Origin: Bdellovibrionales bacterium
GTDB lineage: Bacteria > Bdellovibrionota > Bdellovibrionia > Bdellovibrionales > UBA1609
DNA length: 5,454 bases
Reading direction: 5' to 3'
NCBI GenBank assembly: GCA_026648125.1
Contig: JAPKGD010000158.1
Span: forward strand, 1-5,454
Shown here: positions 1 through 5,454 of the stretch, in pieces
Position numbering within the stretch: position 1 is the first letter of the stretch
How the letters are laid out: every line of letters starts with the position of its first letter
Program-made: the position numbers and the translations under genes
The notes under the pieces: generated by a model
What the model saw: the letters and a program-made list of their open reading frames with translations, nothing else
The model's database searches: none
What the model was told of the DNA's origin: nothing

Positions 1-787
1 GAACGATAGCTACTTTTGATAGGCCACTGGCTTCTTTTCGCCATTGTTCCGAGTAGCGAATAAAGCCTTCCATGAGTGAGCTGGAAGGAGTGATGGGATA
101 CCAGGCTCCAACTGTACAGCCGCCAGCCACAAGCCCCATACCCGCTGCTGTATTGCCATCAATGAGAACCTGTCCATCGTTTCCACCTGGAATAAGTTTG
201 GCTTTGGCAACTTGCGGCAGCTTCGAAGCATTCTCCTTGGCCCAATGAGAGCCGATTTCAACAGCCTTTTGATTGGCCGCAACCAACTCTGCTTTGTGGG
301 AAAATTGGTCCTCTACGGTCTGACCCAGAATTTTCCGATCTAAATTCATCAACTCAGCCAAAATCCCAACATAGATCATGTTCGCGAGAAGCTTCTTGGC
401 CTTAACAGAATCCGAGGCCTGAGACACGAGGTCGCGAAATGGCACAGCCACTGCGGTGATATCTTGGCGAAGATCTCCGTCCGCCAGCCTGCAGTCTGTG
501 GAATGGAGAAAAAGTCCACCCGTACGAAGTGAATTTTGATCGGCCTTTGCTGTGGCTGAATTGAGGGTGATCACAATATCCTGTTTTGGTCTTCGTGATA
601 CAAACCCATGCGGGTGAGCACGAATCGTGAACCAAGTTGGCAAACCTTGAATGTTGGATGGAAAGAGATTTTTTCCTCCAACCGGGATCCCCATACGAAA
701 CATCGTCCGCACCAAGATGAGGTTGGCGCTTTGGCTCCCTGAACCATTGACGGTTGCGACTTGTAAAACGAAATCATTTTCAGGCAT
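1..787 (-). CDS. korA: 2-oxoacid:acceptor oxidoreductase, alpha subunit (KorA-type gamma-alpha fusion), 5' part only
   Basis: Translating the complement gives 262 uninterrupted residues that leave the window at its left edge, so the C-terminal half is missing. Residues 1-180 look like the gamma domain: NGSGSQSAN at 14-22, then the family-typical stretch around GKNLFPSNIQGLPTW (38-52). The alpha (pyrimidine-binding) domain begins near 205, with IDGNTAAGMG and then WYPITPSSS at 229-237. In this family the alpha subunit pairs with a beta subunit carrying thiamine diphosphate and an iron-sulfur cluster. Together they convert a 2-oxoacid, most often 2-oxoglutarate, plus CoA to the acyl-CoA and CO2 while reducing ferredoxin. 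The beta gene is expected just beyond the left edge. The start is one of two ATG codons two codons apart (793 or 787); I chose 787 because AGG lies 9 bases before it. Substrate (2-oxoglutarate versus another 2-oxoacid) cannot be settled from this fragment. The gap to the upstream acyltransferase is 66 bases and shows no clear promoter. Confidence 0.88.
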   Translation of the reverse strand, partial: MPENDFVLQVATVNGSGSQSANLILVRTMFRMGIPVGGKNLFPSNIQGLPTWFTIRAHPHGFVSRRPKQDIVITLNSATAKADQNSLRTGGLFLHSTDCRLADGDLRQDITAVAVPFRDLVSQASDSVKAKKLLANMIYVGILAELMNLDRKILGQTVEDQFSHKAELVAANQKAVEIGSHWAKENASKLPQVAKAKLIPGGNDGQVLIDGNTAAGMGLVAGGCTVGAWYPITPSSSLMEGFIRYSEQWRKEASGLSKVAIV

Positions 788-853
788 CGACATGAGCCTG
801 AGTTCTATCACCAGCAAGGCAGAGACGTTAAGCGAATTTTGGTTCAATCCCGG

Positions 854-1648
854 TTAATCGAGGTACTCTTCTAAAGAGTTTTGGCTTGAGGATTCATCGT
901 CCGTAGGCTCTTCAGAAGAAAGGTCCTCAGACTTGTAGGCACTGGGGTTTATTTCTGTGACCCATTTGCGATAGGCGGCATAAATCACTTCCACGGGAGC
1001 GGGCTCATGGACCGGTCCCACATGGACGACCAGTCGACCAGGTAGGGGGAGCAAGCGGCCCTTTGGCCACAGGGCATTATTGCCATCGAGATATAAAAAC
1101 AGGATCGGAGTTTCAGTTCTTTCCGCAAAAAGGCTCACACCCCGCTTAAAGGGTTGAATAAATCCATCCTTAGAGCGGGTGCCTTCAGGAAAAAGGATCA
1201 TCCAAATATTCGAAAGATTGTTCAACAGCGTGGTGCAGAGACGAATGGCCTCGCCCGTGCGGTCCTTTCGATCAATAGGAATTGCACCCAAGCAGTGTTT
1301 AGAAAAGAAGGTGAAAAGGGGATTAGCAAACCAGTAATCTTTGGCTGCTGAAATATAGAGATCTTTCCAGTAGCGAAAGGGAACAGAGGCAGCGATGGAG
1401 ACGGCGTCCAAATGACTGGCATGGTTTGAGATTAAAATCAGACGAGGATAATTCTTTCTTACGGCCTGGAAATCTCCTTTGACCTGAAGGCGTATGTAAA
1501 AGCGAAATGCGAGGCCTTTGAGAAAAATGGCCCAAAGAACACGAAAGATGTAACTGGTAAAATCAAAATGCCGTGTAAAGAGCGGCAGATGCTTGAGGTG
1601 GCTCGGGAGACGCATCCACTGATCGTTGTCGTAATTCCAATCCCTCAT
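854..1648 (-). CDS. plsC: PlsC-family 1-acyl-sn-glycerol-3-phosphate acyltransferase
   Basis: 264 residues with all the landmarks of the glycerolipid acyltransferase family. The catalytic HX4D motif is NHASHLD (H76, D81), motif II is GAIPIDRKDR (121-130, R127), motif III is FPEGTRS (153-159), and a TP step at 180-181 fits motif IV. The expected reaction is transfer of a fatty acyl group to the sn-2 position of lysophosphatidic acid, giving phosphatidic acid at the inner membrane. A hydrophobic stretch at about 33-52 may anchor it. The length is slightly above the usual 240-250 because of a Ser/Glu/Asp-rich tail (about 240-264) after the fold. The ATG overlaps the stop of the CdsA-like gene (ATGA), and the Shine-Dalgarno sequence in front is weak, so translation probably depends on coupling. 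The family also includes acyltransferases for other lysolipids, such as ornithine lipids, so the substrate is inferred from the family and from the CdsA-like neighbour. Confidence 0.9.
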   Translation of the reverse strand: MRDWNYDNDQWMRLPSHLKHLPLFTRHFDFTSYIFRVLWAIFLKGLAFRFYIRLQVKGDFQAVRKNYPRLILISNHASHLDAVSIAASVPFRYWKDLYISAAKDYWFANPLFTFFSKHCLGAIPIDRKDRTGEAIRLCTTLLNNLSNIWMILFPEGTRSKDGFIQPFKRGVSLFAERTETPILFLYLDGNNALWPKGRLLPLPGRLVVHVGPVHEPAPVEVIYAAYRKWVTEINPSAYKSEDLSSEEPTDDESSSQNSLEEYLD

Positions 1649-2571
1649 AGCCAGGGCACTTGCTGCAAATAAAGGTAAACGTAATAGTAAATGGGGCCGA
1701 CGAAGATGAGCTTATCAGTGCGACTTAAGATATCATCGCGTCCAATAATAAAGACCCCAGTGTTCTTAATGCCGAGGTCGCGACGTATCACAGAAAGGAT
1801 CAGTCCACCGAGGCGGCCGACAACCGCTGCAATGAGACCCGCGGCGATCCAAAAGCGTTCCGATCGATCCGGCAGGAGATGCCGCATTCCCCAGGCGAGT
1901 AACACCGAGGCTATGACAGAAACCAATATTCCCTCGAGAGAGACCCGATGGGAAATCTTGTCGAAAGGTTTGTGTTTCCCAAATATCCGACTCCCCGCAA
2001 GAGCGACATTGTCACTCACTTCAGTGAGGAGATAGAGATAAAGTACGATAAAGCTTCCTCGCTCAAGCATTAACAAGAGGCCCAGGTGCATGAGGGACCA
2101 GCCCCAAAAAATAAAGGACATCAGGGAAAGAGCCAGATATTGGATCATGTTGGTGGCTGAATTACGAACAAGTGGAATTAGAGAGATCAAACCCAAAAAG
2201 ATCATCGGCGACAAGTTAAAGAGCTCAAGGTCTTCATTGTAAACCAGATAGCCAAGAGCAGCGATAGAGAGATAGGTGGCCCAAACAAACCAGCTGCGAT
2301 GATAGATTCCGACCATCTGGAAAAACGTTTTGGCCGAGGCGATGCCAACAAGTGCGAGAAAAACAAGGGGCCAAGGCGATGGGGAAGCGAGAACAAGGAG
2401 AATCAAAGGGGCCAAAAACAGCCAGCTCTTTAAACTGGCCCAGCCGGCCATGAGGTGGGAGGCACTGTTTCGCGCAAGGAACATGATCACCGATAACGCG
2501 AGAAGGCTTCCGCAAATTAGAAGACTGGTCTCACGGAAGATTCGATCACCCCAAAGCCCTATGTCGTTCAA
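1645..2571 (-). CDS. CdsA-like (CDP-diglyceride synthase superfamily) integral membrane protein, divergent
   Basis: 308 residues, very hydrophobic, with about eight candidate membrane segments (for example 15-33, 51-77, 96-111, 122-134, 143-168, 213-230, 239-262). The C-terminal half follows the phosphatidate cytidylyltransferase layout: SDNVALAGSRIFGKHK (186-201), then ISHRVSLEG (206-214), then the signature region 260-286 running from SVIRR to SRTD. True CdsA makes CDP-diacylglycerol from CTP and phosphatidic acid. The canonical signature, however, has KR, KD, HGG and DR where this protein has RR (263-264), KN (269-270), RDD (278-280) and SR (283-284). It may be a paralogue with altered substrate or activity, in the manner of E. 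coli YnbB, or it may be inactive. The start is TTG, supported by GGAG six bases upstream and by a TTGA overlap with the regulator's stop. It also overlaps the acyltransferase gene by four bases. Family assignment is good; enzymatic activity is uncertain. Confidence 0.8.
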   Translation of the reverse strand: MNDIGLWGDRIFRETSLLICGSLLALSVIMFLARNSASHLMAGWASLKSWLFLAPLILLVLASPSPWPLVFLALVGIASAKTFFQMVGIYHRSWFVWATYLSIAALGYLVYNEDLELFNLSPMIFLGLISLIPLVRNSATNMIQYLALSLMSFIFWGWSLMHLGLLLMLERGSFIVLYLYLLTEVSDNVALAGSRIFGKHKPFDKISHRVSLEGILVSVIASVLLAWGMRHLLPDRSERFWIAAGLIAAVVGRLGGLILSVIRRDLGIKNTGVFIIGRDDILSRTDKLIFVGPIYYYVYLYLQQVPWL

Positions 2572-3899
2572 GATTCTCTCCAGCTGATGTTGTAGTCTTT
2601 AATCTTCTTATAGAGGTTTGACCTAGAAACGTCTAGAATCCGAGCCACCTCGTCAATATCTTTGAACCGTTCCAGGCATTTGGCAATGACGCGCGCCTCA
2701 TAACGGCTGCCGAGCTCTGTAAGGCCCAAGGTAAAGTCTATATTCTCCCCCGAGTCCCCTGGAATTGATGGTTGGAGGAGCGTCACCACATCTACGCGAC
2801 GGATAAGGGGAAGAGGAGCTTGGATGACCAATTGTTCACAAACTCGTTTAAGTTCGCGGACGTTTCCAGGCCAAGAATGCTCCATCAGGGCATCAAGCCC
2901 ATCCTGAGCAAGTTCCTTTTTGCGGTAGGGGTCCCGATTTAAGAATTCTTTGGCTAAGAGCCCAATGTCCTCCCGTCTTCTTCTAAGAGGAGGGAGAGTC
3001 AATTTTTTGCCGCTTAAGCGCCATAAAAGATCTTCCCTAAATTTCCCCTCTCGGACGAGCTGGTTGAGGGGTTGATTGGTCGCCACAATAACTCGGCAGC
3101 GCACGTGAATGGGGTCCTTGGCACCGACTCGACGAATCTCTCCAAGTTCTAAAAAGCGCAAGAGCTTTGCTTGCTGGCTAAGAGGCATGGCTTCAATTTC
3201 ATCCAAAAACAGGTCGCCTCCACTCGCGGCCTCGGCCAAGCCCATTTTGTTCTGATCTGCTCCCGTAAATGCGCCGCGAACGTGACCAAAAAGTTCTGAC
3301 TCAAATAGATTTTCAGGGATGCCCGCCATATTCGCTGCGACGAAAGGTGCAGAGTCATTTTGTTCATGAAGAAGCCGCGCCACAACTTCCTTGCCTGTTC
3401 CAGATTCTCCTTCGATCAAGATGGGACCTTTTTCTCCCTTGAGCTCGGCGATTTGCCGCTGCACTTGATGAGCCTCAGGGGACTGTCCAAGCCAGGCCTC
3501 GGCCTCTCTGGCTCCGCGCTGGAGGGCCCCGCGAAGCAACCACCATTCCTCAATTTTATCCAACAAAAGATTGAGTTCTTCTCCTAACGGCTTAGCCAAA
3601 AAGCGATCGGCCCCCGCTCTTAATCCTTTCTCCATCAGGTCACGGTCCATATTTCCCGACATGGCAATAAGGCTCAGATGGGGATCTCTTGCGCGAAGTA
3701 TCTTGAGGATCTCAAGTCCCTCGGCACGATCCGTTCTTCCGGTAAGATGCATGTCGACGAGAGCGGCATGAATGGGCGTTTCAGGGAGTGGTCCGGGGCC
3801 ATCAGCTGCGGTTAAGCGCCAACTTTTAGGAAGCGACTGTCGCAATGCCGCAACCAAAAGATCATCGTCATCTATTACGAGAAGATTTAGATCGCGCAA
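2568..3899 (-). CDS. NtrC-family sigma-54-dependent response regulator (receiver - AAA+ - Fis HTH)
   Basis: 443 residues in three domains. The receiver (about 4-118) has an acidic pocket DDDD at 10-13, the phosphorylatable Asp at D49 (ALVDMHL), S81 and K103 (AKP). The AAA+ domain (about 137-365) has Walker A GESGTGKE at 164-171, an intact GAFTGA sigma-54-contact loop at 209-214, Walker B DLFLDEI at 229-235, a FREDLLWRL stretch at 287-295 carrying the arginine-finger region, and WPGNVREL at 343-350. The C-terminus (about 403-438) is a Fis-type helix-turn-helix ending in SRSNLYKKIKDY. All residues needed for phosphorylation and sigma-54 activation are present, so it should be a working cytoplasmic activator that remodels RNA polymerase-sigma-54 at distant sites. 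No histidine kinase is in the window. The start is TTG: the in-frame TAG lies two codons upstream, and GGAGG sits 7 bases before the TTG. It is the first gene of the unit and overlaps the CdsA-like gene by four bases. Its targets are unknown. Confidence 0.95.
   Translation of the reverse strand: MRDLNLLVIDDDDLLVAALRQSLPKSWRLTAADGPGPLPETPIHAALVDMHLTGRTDRAEGLEILKILRARDPHLSLIAMSGNMDRDLMEKGLRAGADRFLAKPLGEELNLLLDKIEEWWLLRGALQRGAREAEAWLGQSPEAHQVQRQIAELKGEKGPILIEGESGTGKEVVARLLHEQNDSAPFVAANMAGIPENLFESELFGHVRGAFTGADQNKMGLAEAASGGDLFLDEIEAMPLSQQAKLLRFLELGEIRRVGAKDPIHVRCRVIVATNQPLNQLVREGKFREDLLWRLSGKKLTLPPLRRRREDIGLLAKEFLNRDPYRKKELAQDGLDALMEHSWPGNVRELKRVCEQLVIQAPLPLIRRVDVVTLLQPSIPGDSGENIDFTLGLTELGSRYEARVIAKCLERFKDIDEVARILDVSRSNLYKKIKDYNISWRES
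2576..2581 (-). promoter_or_regulatory. Ribosome binding site of the CdsA-like gene
   Basis: On the minus strand this reads GGAGAG, with the GGAG core 6 bases before the TTG at 2571. It lies inside the last codons of the response regulator gene. It is what makes the TTG start credible in place of a downstream ATG. Confidence 0.7.
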
Positions 3900-3906
3900 G
3901 GGCTAA

Positions 3907-3911
3907 CCTCC
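3907..3911 (-). promoter_or_regulatory. Strong ribosome binding site of the response regulator gene
   Basis: GGAGG on the minus strand, 7 bases before the TTG at 3899. With the in-frame TAG at 3903-3905 it fixes the TTG as the start. A good Shine-Dalgarno sequence may compensate for the weaker start codon. Confidence 0.8.
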
Positions 3912-3952
3912 ATGATTGGGGCACCATAACGGTTTCAAAGGCAAAGAACAAC

Positions 3953-3962
3953 GGCTCGAGCC
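3953..3962. repeat. Perfect 10-base palindrome GGCTCGAGCC
   Basis: A self-complementary GGCTCGAGCC lies in the divergent intergenic region, immediately downstream of the candidate leftward -10 element and so near the predicted start of the regulator transcript. It could be an operator for a dimeric regulator. A single short GC-rich palindrome can also occur by chance, and no second copy was seen nearby. Confidence 0.3.
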
Positions 3963-3967
3963 AAAGG

Positions 3968-3995
3968 ACGATAAATGAGTGCAATTCCGCCTCAA
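3968..3995 (-). promoter_or_regulatory. Candidate sigma-70-type promoter for the regulator-CdsA-PlsC unit
   Basis: On the minus strand a -35-like TTGAGG (3990-3995) and a -10-like TATCGT (3968-3973) are separated by 16 bases. Each matches four of six consensus positions. Transcription would begin near 3961, leaving a leader of about 60 bases before the TTG start. This is the best candidate seen, but it is weak. Confidence 0.3.
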
Positions 3996-4019
3996 ACTCG
4001 ATAGATTTTTCCAGGCCAA

Positions 4020-4025
4020 GAGGAG
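4020..4025 (+). promoter_or_regulatory. Ribosome binding site of serA
   Basis: GAGGAG ends 6 bases before the ATG at 4032, an ideal spacing that supports this start. Confidence 0.8.
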
Positions 4026-4031
4026 ACGATT

Positions 4032-5237
4032 ATGAGTGAAACTTTGAAAATTCTGCTGCTTGAAGGAATCCACCCTTGTGCAAAAAAGCGCCTCGAAGAG
4101 GCGGGATTTAAGGTCGAGCTCGAAAAAGGCGCTTTAAGCGAGTCCGACTTGATTGAAAGACTTAAGGGGCAAGCGGCCGTTGGAATTCGCTCAAAAACTC
4201 AACTCACTGATAAAGTGCTTAGGGCGAGCCCTCATCTCATATCGGTTGGTGCTTTTTGTATTGGTACAAACCAAATCGATATCGAGCGGGCTAACGCTTT
4301 AGGTATTCCGGTTTTTAATGCTCCTTACAGCAATACCCGAAGTGTGGCCGAACTGGTTATTTCTGAAATGATTGCGCTGACGAGGTATCTTGCGGATGTG
4401 AGCCAAGCCGCTCACCGCGGCGAATGGATGAAGTCGGCGACGGGTGCGCATGAGGTTCGCGGTAAGACCCTGGGAATCATAGGCTATGGCCATATTGGCA
4501 GCCAGGTGAGTGTATTGGCTGAATCTTTAGGCTTAAGGGTGATTTACTATGACATCATTAAAAAATTGCCGCTTGGGAATGCAAAATCTGTTGAATCATT
4601 GGATGAGCTTCTCAAACAGTCCGACTTTGTAACTCTTCATGTGCCAGAGACCGACCTGACTAAAAATATGATCGGTCGCGAGGAACTTCAAACCATGCCG
4701 AAAGGGAGTTATTTTTTAAATCTCAGTCGTGGAACGGTCGTGGACATACCCGCCTTGGCAAACACCTTGAAGGAGGGGCACTTGGCGGGTGCGGCTGTGG
4801 ACGTGTTCCCGAAGGAACCTAAATCCAACGACGATCGCTTTACCAGCGAGCTTCAAGGATTGAAAAATGTGATTCTAACCCCCCACATTGGCGGCTCGAC
4901 CGAAGAGGCTCAAGAGGCCATTGGCCACGAGGTTGCTGAAAGCTTGGTCCGGGTGCTTTCCTATGGAAGCACTCTCGGGGCGGTCAATTTTCCTCAGGTA
5001 GATTGTCCACCGCTTACAGGAGTACAACGACTGATTAATGTTCACCGAAACGTTCCCGGTGTTTTGGGAGAGGTCAACACCATCGTGTCAAAGTCAGGGG
5101 TTAATATTCGAGCCCAGTACCTGTCCACAGACTCTCAGATTGGGTATTTGATTATGGATCTCGAGGGGCAAGGCGCTCGCGGCATTTTTGATGCAGTGAA
5201 GGGGCTTTCTACCTCCATTCAAACCCGACTTGTATAA
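4032..5237 (+). CDS. serA: D-3-phosphoglycerate dehydrogenase with C-terminal ACT domain
   Basis: 401 residues, close to the 410 of E. coli SerA, with the same short architecture. It catalyses the first committed step of serine synthesis, oxidising 3-phosphoglycerate with NAD+ to 3-phosphohydroxypyruvate in the cytoplasm. The Rossmann motif GYGHIG is at 151-156, with the NAD-ribose acidic residue at D174 (YYD). The 2-hydroxyacid dehydrogenase catalytic set is complete: R233 (LSRGTVVD), E262 (PKEP) and H285 (TPHIGGST). W132 in HRGEW matches E. coli W139. The ACT domain (about 331-401) keeps the residues that bind the inhibitor serine in E. coli: H338 and N340 in VHRNVPGVL and N358 in GVNI. Serine feedback inhibition is therefore expected. 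The ATG has a strong Shine-Dalgarno sequence. The gene stands alone on the plus strand, followed by a hairpin. No other serine-pathway gene is in the window. Confidence 0.96.
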   Translation: MSETLKILLLEGIHPCAKKRLEEAGFKVELEKGALSESDLIERLKGQAAVGIRSKTQLTDKVLRASPHLISVGAFCIGTNQIDIERANALGIPVFNAPYSNTRSVAELVISEMIALTRYLADVSQAAHRGEWMKSATGAHEVRGKTLGIIGYGHIGSQVSVLAESLGLRVIYYDIIKKLPLGNAKSVESLDELLKQSDFVTLHVPETDLTKNMIGREELQTMPKGSYFLNLSRGTVVDIPALANTLKEGHLAGAAVDVFPKEPKSNDDRFTSELQGLKNVILTPHIGGSTEEAQEAIGHEVAESLVRVLSYGSTLGAVNFPQVDCPPLTGVQRLINVHRNVPGVLGEVNTIVSKSGVNIRAQYLSTDSQIGYLIMDLEGQGARGIFDAVKGLSTSIQTRLV

Positions 5238-5264
5238 AGTACCTGTAGCGACAAAGCTTGGCGC

Positions 5265-5285
5265 CTGGGCTCATTTTGAGCTCAG
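5265..5285 (+). terminator. Hairpin after serA, probable transcription terminator
   Basis: Nine base pairs can form between CTGGGCTCA (5265-5273) and TGAGCTCAG (5277-5285), including one G-T pair, around a TTT loop. It starts 28 bases after the serA stop. The sequence that follows (TTCTATGG) is only a poor T-tract, so intrinsic termination may be inefficient. The position right after the stop and before a new promoter candidate still favours a terminator. Confidence 0.5.
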
Positions 5286-5324
5286 TTCTATGGTCTAACC
5301 CATTGAATAGACATAGCTTTATTC

Positions 5325-5340
5325 TGGCCCTGTCCTTGCT
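5325..5340 (+). promoter_or_regulatory. Candidate sigma-54 (-24/-12) promoter
   Basis: TGGCCCTGTCCTTGCT matches the TGGCACG-N4-TTGCW consensus at 10 of 12 defined positions. The essential GG (5326-5327) and GC (5338-5339) are exactly 10 bases apart, and the -12 element TTGCT is perfect. Transcription would start near 5351, just before a GGGAG Shine-Dalgarno-like sequence at 5357-5361. It lies between the serA hairpin and a coding-looking frame, which is a sensible promoter position. A sigma-54 activator is encoded in the same window, but the link between them is inference. Confidence 0.5.
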
Positions 5341-5363
5341 GCGATGCGTTCAATAAGGGAGAC

Positions 5364-5454
5364 CTGAATGCAGCCCTGCAAGCTGCGCAAAAACTCCTTT
5401 CCAGTATTCAGGAAATGATGAATCAGATGAAGTCTTCTGCGCAAAATTTTGCAG
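5364..5454 (+). other. Possible 5' end of an unidentified gene running off the right edge
   Basis: The frame read from CTG at 5364 stays open to the window end and has ordinary codon choice. It encodes an alanine-, glutamine- and methionine-rich stretch that would form an amphipathic helix (AALQAAQKLLSSIQEMMNQM). The frame is open back to a TGA upstream, but it has no ATG, GTG or TTG before the ATG pair at 5415. The only ATG placed well behind GGGAG (5368) is in another frame and stops after 16 codons, at 5416-5418. The start could be CTG 5364 or ATG 5415, or the true start may be hidden by a sequence error. Two minus-strand frames are also open here, so strand is not certain. I do not recognise the protein. 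Confidence 0.3.

Larger units (their letters stand above)
3900..4031. promoter_or_regulatory. Divergent intergenic control region between the regulator and serA
   Basis: This 132-base gap must hold the promoters for both the leftward regulator-lipid unit and rightward serA, since the genes diverge. It contains the two ribosome binding sites, a weak leftward sigma-70-type candidate and a perfect 10-base palindrome (listed separately). I searched both strands for the GG-N10-GC core of a sigma-54 promoter and found none, so the regulator does not obviously drive its own unit through sigma-54. For serA the best -10 guess is TAGATT at 4000-4005, with no convincing -35. Confidence 0.6.

Noticed and set aside
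10..282. 90-residue minus-strand open frame
   Set aside because: It overlaps the oxidoreductase alpha-subunit frame, which has clear family motifs over the same bases; this frame has none.
571..777. 68-residue minus-strand open frame starting near the oxidoreductase start
   Set aside because: It is a shifted frame of the gamma domain of the oxidoreductase subunit. The correct frame starts at 787 and reads through without stops.
1691..2035. 114-residue plus-strand open frame
   Set aside because: It is antisense to the CdsA-like gene, rich in Arg, Ser and Pro as expected for the complement of hydrophobic codons, and has no recognisable motif.
3980..4005. Sigma-70 promoter for serA (TGCAAT, 16 bases, TAGATT)
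   Set aside because: The -35 hexamer matches only two of six positions, so it is not convincing enough to list as a promoter.
3900..4031. Sigma-54 promoter for the regulator unit or serA
   Set aside because: No GG-N10-GC pair with acceptable flanks was found on either strand of the intergenic region.
3845..4039. 64-residue plus-strand open frame overlapping the intergenic region and the serA start
   Set aside because: It overlaps the regulator's N-terminus antisense, lacks a good ribosome site and resembles no family. The region is better explained as the divergent control region.
5368..5418. 16-codon open frame behind GGGAG as a gene in its own right
   Set aside because: Too short to support by itself and without recognisable content; kept only as a possible leader peptide in the right-edge finding.

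Overview
The window is chromosomal DNA of intermediate GC (roughly 50%), tightly packed with bacterial housekeeping and regulatory genes. A sigma-54 activator, an E. coli-type serine-regulated SerA, a gamma-alpha fused 2-oxoacid:acceptor oxidoreductase subunit and frequent TTG starts suggest a free-living or predatory Gram-negative bacterium, possibly of the Bdellovibrionota / former Deltaproteobacteria. That taxonomic guess is an inference from gene content and is weak. There are no RNA genes, insertion sequences, CRISPR arrays or phage genes.

Layout. Minus strand, read from right to left: an NtrC-type response regulator (2568-3899), a CdsA-like integral membrane protein (1645-2571), a PlsC-family acyltransferase (854-1648) and, after a 66-base gap, the first 262 codons of a 2-oxoacid:acceptor oxidoreductase alpha subunit (1-787), which runs off the left edge. 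The first three genes are joined by 4-base stop/start overlaps (TTGA and ATGA), so they form one translationally coupled unit. Plus strand: serA (4032-5237), divergent from the regulator across a 132-base intergenic region, followed by a hairpin that probably ends its transcript. The last 217 bases contain no complete gene, but they hold a good -24/-12 (sigma-54) promoter match and a coding-looking frame that leaves the window.

How the genes work together. PlsC makes phosphatidic acid and CdsA activates it to CDP-diacylglycerol, so the acyltransferase and CdsA-like genes look like a phospholipid-precursor pair. Unusually, they are coupled to a sigma-54 response regulator with no histidine kinase in view. 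The CdsA-like protein has lost several residues of the CdsA signature, so its chemistry is uncertain. SerA commits 3-phosphoglycerate to serine, which is itself a phospholipid head-group precursor (phosphatidylserine), though that link is only suggestive. The oxidoreductase subunit belongs to central carbon metabolism. It may be a read-through passenger or have its own promoter.

The most unusual points are the regulator-lipid gene coupling, the degenerate CdsA signature, and the sigma-54 promoter match downstream of serA, about 1.4 kb from a gene encoding a sigma-54 activator.
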